NCBI GenBank assembly: GCA_900660155.1
Contig: CABFPE010000723.1
Location: forward strand, 34,846 to 98,845
Direction of reading: 5' to 3'
Source: Hofstenia miamia
Lineage: Eukaryota; Xenacoelomorpha; Acoela; Hofsteniidae
DNA length: 64,000 nucleotides
The position numbers were made by a program, and so were the translations under genes. Numbering within the stretch: position 1 is the stretch's first letter; each line of letters begins with the position of its first letter. Below the pieces are notes generated by a model, which worked only from the letters and a program-made list of their open reading frames with translations, searched no databases and was not told the DNA's origin. Positions 58,316 to 64,000 of the stretch are shown in pieces.

Positions 58316-59126
58316 ATCTTTGGCAAGAATCAATAGTGCATCCAAAAAACTGACGTGGTTTTCTTATATGATTGGGTCGTCCTCTCCTATATTCACTGCT
58401 TGGACTGGCATATTCTTGAGCTTCATCCTCAATCCCTTCTTTTTACAGTTACTTTCTCTTTCTACTGTAAGAAGGTCTTCAGTTTGTGGAGGTATATCAT
58501 CAAAGTCAATAAAATAGGTGGCATGCTTTGAAAGTTCCCAATTATTGTTCCAATTGCATTGCCTAATGATACAACATGTAAACTTGCTCCTGGATCTAGT
58601 TCTTGTAATTTATGTGTTTGTCAATTGTAAGACTTTTCTTGTGATAATCTATATTTTCTTTCAGTTCTTTTAAATTAAGTTTGAGAAGCTACTTTTGGTA
58701 TGAGTGCACTCTGACTCATAAGTACATTTGAACATAGGCATGTTGTTGTAGTCCAACAATGCTATTAAATAGCAACGATTTTGCTTGAAAATCTTTTTAA
58801 TGTCTTATCTCATGTCTCAGCTATTCCATTGGATTGTGGATAGCAAGTACTACTGCATGATACAAAGATATCTAGACCATGTGCAAAGCTCCTACATTCA
58901 GCAGAACCAAAGGGATTGTTGTCTGCAACAATTTCATGTGGAATTCCTTGTTGTGAGAAGATGTCTTTTAATTAGTCAATTACTGCACTTGCACGTTTTT
59001 TATATATCTGATAACTTTGCAGATATCTGGAGTGGTAGTGTAGAATCAACACACTGCTTAGGATTCATTGTAATAGCTTTTAATATCACTATTTGTAGAG
59101 TACAATCAGGATTTCCTACTGAGTAG
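58316..59126 (-). pseudogene. Ty3/gypsy integrase core fragment (third copy)
   Basis: Nearly identical to 37,917-38,727; same broken integrase motifs on the minus strand. Confidence 0.66.
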
Positions 59127-60394
59127 TAGATTTCAACTATCTCTTACTCCTCAATTAATTAACTATATCTTATGTATTAACTTTATTACAACATTTTTAG
59201 GAACAGAAGATATCATTAGGGTCAGAACCTGAAGCAGATCCATGCAATCAAGAAGGAAATTGTAACCAGCAGCGATCTCCAATGCTATGCAATGGCTTGT
59301 GACTCAAAAAGAAAGTAGCTCAGTGAATGCAGTATTGTTATGATGAATGATAAATGGAATTTCACAACCGTGCTGCTTTTGCCTCTTATAGATCTTGCTT
59401 ATAAATAACCCTAAATATAAATAAATACATGGCCCTTGTACATGCGAGAAATTATTGTGGTACAGTATTAGTTTGTCAAATAAAAGACTCTCGCACATTA
59501 AAAAGAAATGAAGGTTCTACTGGCATTAAATTTCCTTTTATTTTTGAAAATTTAGAGTTACGTGGCCAATGAAGTTCACAAACTCCCATATTTCTTATAG
59601 GCGATTTAGGCAAAATGTTGGGCAAAGCATTTAACCATTGCCTTCTTTTGTGAACATTAGATTAAAATCCATACACAATTTTTGTTTCATTTTGTGAATC
59701 ACAGTTTGATTTGCAATTTCTAACAGCATTTCCTACCCATTAAAGTGACTGGTAATGATGAATAACGCTTACCAAGTGATTAAATTACGTGCATAGCTCC
59801 ATGAATAATTGTTTACTTTGAAACTTTTAATCAAAAAACAACAATATTTGGTTGAAAATATGTAAATAATGTTGCACAATTTTCAATGAAAATATATGAA
59901 TGTATAAAATTATTATTATATAAATTGAGGAAATGATATCAGCCAACTCATTATTTGGCCACTGATTGTTTTGATTTCCCGTCTTTGTAAATTAGTATGT
60001 CCTTGATATATATATATATATATATTAGGGTTCCCTTATATTTCAAGTTCGATAATTTTTTACGCATACCTTCCTTAAAGTTTCGTATGAGCATTATATT
60101 GTTTAGAAATAAATATTAATTTGACTTGCTATTTAAACTTTTCCACACTTTTGTGTATTTTCTGTTCTGTGACTTATAAGTACATGTTCAATTTGTCAAT
60201 TCATACGTGTTTTTTAGATTATTTGTGCTCCATTGATTAGTGCATTAACATTTCAGTGAAATTACCGAGTGATCAACAAAATATTTTCCTAATTTTATCG
60301 CATAGCTATCAAATATATGGTGCAAAATTACCCTCTAATCGACAAGTTCTATTAGTTTTATTTTAAACTGACTGTTAGTGAAAGTGCAAATCTT

Positions 60395-61665
60395 GTGATT
60401 AGGGAGTGTATCATATATTAGGAAAAAACAACAATTCCTACAAGGGCATTTCCTAACTGCATTAAGAAACTTGTTAATCTATATGATGTTTGGACAGAGT
60501 TGAAAAAATTGTCAGAAAACTCAGGTAATGTTCAGGAACCGAGAAAAAAATTTTGAAATTGATATTGCACATGCTGATGCTTTGGAGAGAATGAAAATAG
60601 ACAAAGATAAATTATTTTTAATGAAACAAAGACTGCCAGGTCATTCGGAGAATTGCTGCTTTTCGCCTGTCATCATCATGTTTATGAATTGGTCCTAAAA
60701 GCTGTCTTTGAATGCAAGATTAAGCAAATTACTAGTAGCCCAGATACTACGATGCTCAAAAACTTCAGAGAAAATAGGAAAAGCATCGATTCTAGTATAT
60801 ATTGAATCATCTTTAAATTTCGTTAAAGGACGTATTGCTGGGACAGAATTAGACCAAGGTTTTGTAAGAGAATAATACCACGAATAGGTAGAACTGTGTG
60901 TATTATTTTTGGGATAAGACATAGAGGGAAAACTAAGACAAAGGCCCTCGGAACTATGCATCAAGCACACTGGATCGTGAGAGCAATCTATTCTTTAAAA
61001 AATATGTTTATTTCAGTCACAATGCAAATTAACTGAAAAGACAAAATGTCTCCACAAGATGTTTGCTTGTTTATCGTGGCTTAAATGCAAAGTTGTGACT
61101 AAAGCACCTAACCAAGATTTGAACTTTTGAAGATGTTAAAAGAGTATGAAAAAGTTTAGCCATTATTTGTGGTACTTATGTGAAGAGACAGTAATGCTAT
61201 CACTATTTGATGATGAAGTTGGCAACTAAACTCAATAGAAAATGATAGCCAACTTCAACAAGCACAAAATCTCAGATTCTAGCAAGCGCTATGATCCATT
61301 GGGAAAGAAGAGGACTTAAAAGCCGTTTAATAAGTTAAATTTACTTTTGTGACATTTGTATATTGCTATTGATCTTTTGGTTATTTAAGTTATTCTTATT
61401 TTTTCTTCAGATAAAACACTTGATGATTGCAGACTGTTTTCTAAAGGAAGATATACTTTCTTGGAGCAATAACGCTGCATTTCTGGAAGCTAAAAGAAAA
61501 TTAAGTTATTTGAGAGTTGTAAATGATACAGCTGAATTGGCCTTTAAATTAATGCAAGATTTTAACGGGCTTTTTACGGCTGAAGAGGAAAAAACAGTTC
61601 TTGCAGTGCTGTGTACAGGAACATAGAAAATTGTATCCAGACTGTAAAAAAACTTCTCTAAAAAG
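60395..61665 (+). pseudogene. Degenerate repeat-encoded protein (third copy)
   Basis: Same as 40,000-41,270, but one A fewer in the poly-A run near 61,592 changes the frame at the end, giving an 87-codon frame in place of 99. Which length is original cannot be decided from three copies. Confidence 0.48.
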
Positions 61666-61986
61666 AAATTACCCTTACTGATTGTTATTATTTTATGATT
61701 TTAATTAAATGTTAAAGTTCATCTAATTGAATTTTTACTTTTATTCAAATATTTTATAAAATTTGTAGTGATTATATAACATTTATAGTGATATTATAGC
61801 AGACTGAAATATCAAGACGAAATAACGTTTTTTACTAAACTTTGAAGCTCGGTCGACACTTGTTGCAATTACGCTATGAAGACAAAATTACATATTTGAG
61901 TATCTTATAGCATTAGCAAAAAATATAAATGGTATGCATTTGAAAATAGAAAAAAAAATTTTAGTAATATTAGGGACACCCTAATA

Positions 61987-61988
<2 letters not shown>

Positions 61989-62026
<38 letters not shown>
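61989..62026. repeat. (TA)n microsatellite before the exon B locus
   Basis: Pure TA tract of about 38 bases; end of the shared unit in this copy. Confidence 0.95.
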
Positions 62027-62030
<4 letters not shown>

Positions 62031-62699
62031 CAAAAACTTTGACAGTTGAAAGACATAATGTTACATGATAAGACAAATGAAATCATTCCGCAATTGTCCT
62101 TCAATGTCCTCCCACTTATGTGCTTATTCACAATTCCTGGATGGCCACGAAATATTAAATATATATTTTGTATTGAAATAGACGGATATTTTTGTATGTC
62201 CTTTTGAATTCATGCAATTATTAGAATTTATGAATATATTCCAATTTGATATTTTTTTAATAAATGTTAAAATCTGAAGTATTTCACTAGTGCTGCAAAT
62301 GTATAACTACGAAATGCATTTGAAAAGTAATTATAGTGAGTTATGCTAGTTAAATTATACTTTCCCATGCAGTAACTTATATTTTTGCAATCCCCTATTA
62401 TCTCAATAAGCTTGAATTACAATTTTTAAGATTATTGTGATTGTTAGAAATCTTTATTTATCAAGCCAATCAACCAAGTACCACATATAGTACAGTGATA
62501 TTTATCAGTGAAAAACCTGATTTCTACAGTAGGAGAAGCTTCAATTGTAATGTACATTAGATATTCTTAGTAGGGTTGACCTTGTTTTATTTTTCCCATA
62601 ATTATTTCATTCTTGAAATGTAACTTTCTTACATTGTATTAATATGAATATCATACTGGAAAGTAATGAAATATATTAATTTATTTTTCATTCTTGCAG
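62027..62699 (+). other. Intron-like sequence upstream of exon B
   Basis: AT-rich. It ends in a good polypyrimidine tract and acceptor (TTTTTCATTCTTGCAG). Pieces of it recur in the mosaic. Confidence 0.5.
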
Positions 62700-63062
62700 G
62701 ATATAACGCTAATATATATTTAGTGCCAAACAAACCTCCTCCAGAAGTATCGATAATACATTATAGAGAAATTTTCGATATGAATGATACCAACACTAAT
62801 TTTTATAGCGGAGACAATATTTTTTGTTATTTTGATGTAACTGATAAAAAAGTAGAAGGAATTCATGTATTTCCAAAGTCATACAACTCTCCTAACATGA
62901 CGTACAATTGGAAAATAGGGAATGTGAAACAGAATGAAACAAAATTCAGCTTCACACTTTCCAAAATATCTGGGGTCTATCAATGCACAGCACATTTTGC
63001 AAGTTATGATTCAAAATACAGCTGGAGCCTTACTAGTCACCAAATTCATATTGATGTGATAT
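62700..63062 (+). CDS. Exon B: immunoglobulin-like domain exon
   Basis: 363 bases (121 codons) between a TTCTTGCAG acceptor and a T|GTAAGTAC donor, phase 1 at both ends. The translation has Asn-Ile-Phe-Cys-Tyr-Phe (about residue 43, B-strand Cys), a Trp in Tyr-Asn-Trp-Lys-Ile (about 69) and Ser-Gly-Val-Tyr-Gln-Cys (about 92-97, F-strand Tyr-x-Cys), the hallmark spacing of an Ig fold. Several Asn-x-Thr sites fit a glycosylated extracellular domain. It is a single module; signal, membrane and tail exons are not identified nearby. With exon A it suggests a modular surface receptor family. I cannot tell whether A and B belong to one gene. Confidence 0.75.
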
Positions 63063-64000
63063 GTAAGTACTATCAAATACACTAATTATTTTTATGAAAT
63101 GTTTATATTCTGCTTATCTGATTGTCATTGCGAAAACGAATGTATTTTTGAATAAGTTTTCCGACCTAAACTCTAATCGATTTTTATGAATCAATAAAAC
63201 CTCATTGATTATTCCTTAAGTCTTCAATGCCTTTTTTGTACAACCATTTTAGAAGTCTTTTGAAATGCTATAGTAAGTGAAGTCTAAAATTTATTTTTTC
63301 ACAAAATAAAAATCCATGCAAATATATGCACTTATCTCCCTAGTTAAAATTTTTTGAAAATTTTTAATGAGGATTCAATTTTCAATCTATAATGGAAATT
63401 CTTTAAAAATCCTGAAAAAATCTTTAAAAAAATTATTTATGAATTCTTAAAATTATATACGATTATCCTTAAAATTTTTGTCACTTTGATCAAAGCTTCT
63501 TAAATTTAAATTAAATATCACAATAAATTATCAACTAAAGGTATATATTATTATTGTGTAAGGCTAACTGTCAATAGAGCAGAGCAAGTGAATATAATTT
63601 TACTTAAAATATAAATGAAATTCCAATAATTTATTACAATAATGGTTATATTTAACGCATTCAATTTTCTAGATATAAATATGAGCTTGAAAATATTTCT
63701 TAGTCAAAATTTTCTAAATATTATGATATATAATTATTAATATATAATTGTTGTTGTTTTAGCCTTTTCTTCTAAGTGGGCAATAGGCCATCTAGCAGGG
63801 CTGCACTCGCTTGGGATGCATAGGAATAACGTGGTCCACTTTGTTATTTTTGCAATTGAAGGGGGCGTTGTAGGACGCAAATGCTATTTTGTTAACGTCA
63901 TAATATTTGTTTTATAAGGAAAATCATGTTTAAATTGAACTATTAAATTGAAGTATTGACATATATTTAAGTATTCCATTGATATTTCATCTACATTCAG
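63063..64000. other. Intron-like sequence downstream of exon B
   Basis: AT-rich; 63,125-63,301 and 63,981-64,000 recur in the mosaic at 42,733-42,909 and 43,573-43,594. A slightly GC-richer patch at 63,760-63,880 has no recognised feature. Confidence 0.5.

Larger units (their letters stand above)
51806..62026 (+). repeat. Third copy of the unit, direct orientation to the right arm
   Basis: 51,806-53,760 matches 31,774-33,720 with internal scrambling. 53.76-54.45 kb is a diverged version of 33.7-34.8 kb. 56,263-61,985 is almost identical to 35,863-41,585, and a 113-codon frame at 58,785-59,126 encodes the same protein as 38,386-38,727. About 54.45-56.26 kb replaces block V with unrelated sequence. 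Near-identity over 5.7 kb points to recent duplication, recent conversion, or two haplotypes placed in one scaffold. Confidence 0.85.

Overview
The window is A+T-rich (roughly 70% by eye) eukaryotic DNA. It has long introns, GT-AG splice sites, (TA)n microsatellites, and remains of Ty3/gypsy, Penelope-like, CR1-type LINE, Tc1/mariner and hAT-like elements. It suggests an invertebrate metazoan; I cannot name the species or phylum. There is no prokaryotic gene organisation, and almost no long open frame belongs to an intact gene.

Layout. (1) 1-13,829 is the left arm of a huge imperfect inverted repeat. (2) 13,830-29,975 is the spacer: AT-rich non-coding DNA, an internally deleted Ty3/gypsy element on the minus strand (17,643-22,639), gag/protease remnants of other retroelements on the plus strand (27.1-28.97 kb), and a run of exactly 1,000 N (28,976-29,975). 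(3) 29,976-43,572 is the right arm; its first base is the first base after the N run. (4) 43,595-51,805 separates the right arm from a third copy and holds a broken Tc1 transposase and a broken CR1-like LINE. (5) 51,806-64,000 is a third copy in the same orientation as the right arm, ending in an immunoglobulin-like exon.

The repeated unit carries a recurring exon of a secreted or surface protein family. Exon A (164 codons, phase 1-1) lies at 10,203-10,694 (-), 33,129-33,620 (+) and, rearranged, at 53,169-53,658 (+). A second phase 1-1 exon, exon B (121 codons, Ig-like), lies at 62,700-63,062, and its fragments recur at about 42.3-42.4 kb. A short signal-peptide-like first-exon candidate recurs five times. 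Block V carries a CRE-like site abutting a TATA box and a strong hairpin. The copies of exon A differ mainly by amino-acid-changing substitutions, as expected of an immune or recognition receptor family; that role is inference.

The most unusual signal is 'zipper' mosaicism. At 41,635-43,594 the sequence alternates between two unrelated loci (35.0-36.8 kb and 62.2-64.0 kb) while keeping both in nearly constant register. At 52.5-53.4 kb it alternates between itself and itself displaced by about 230-256 bases. This is either an assembly or consensus artefact, or serial template switching. It must be settled before any gene model here is trusted, as must the reality of the inverted repeat.
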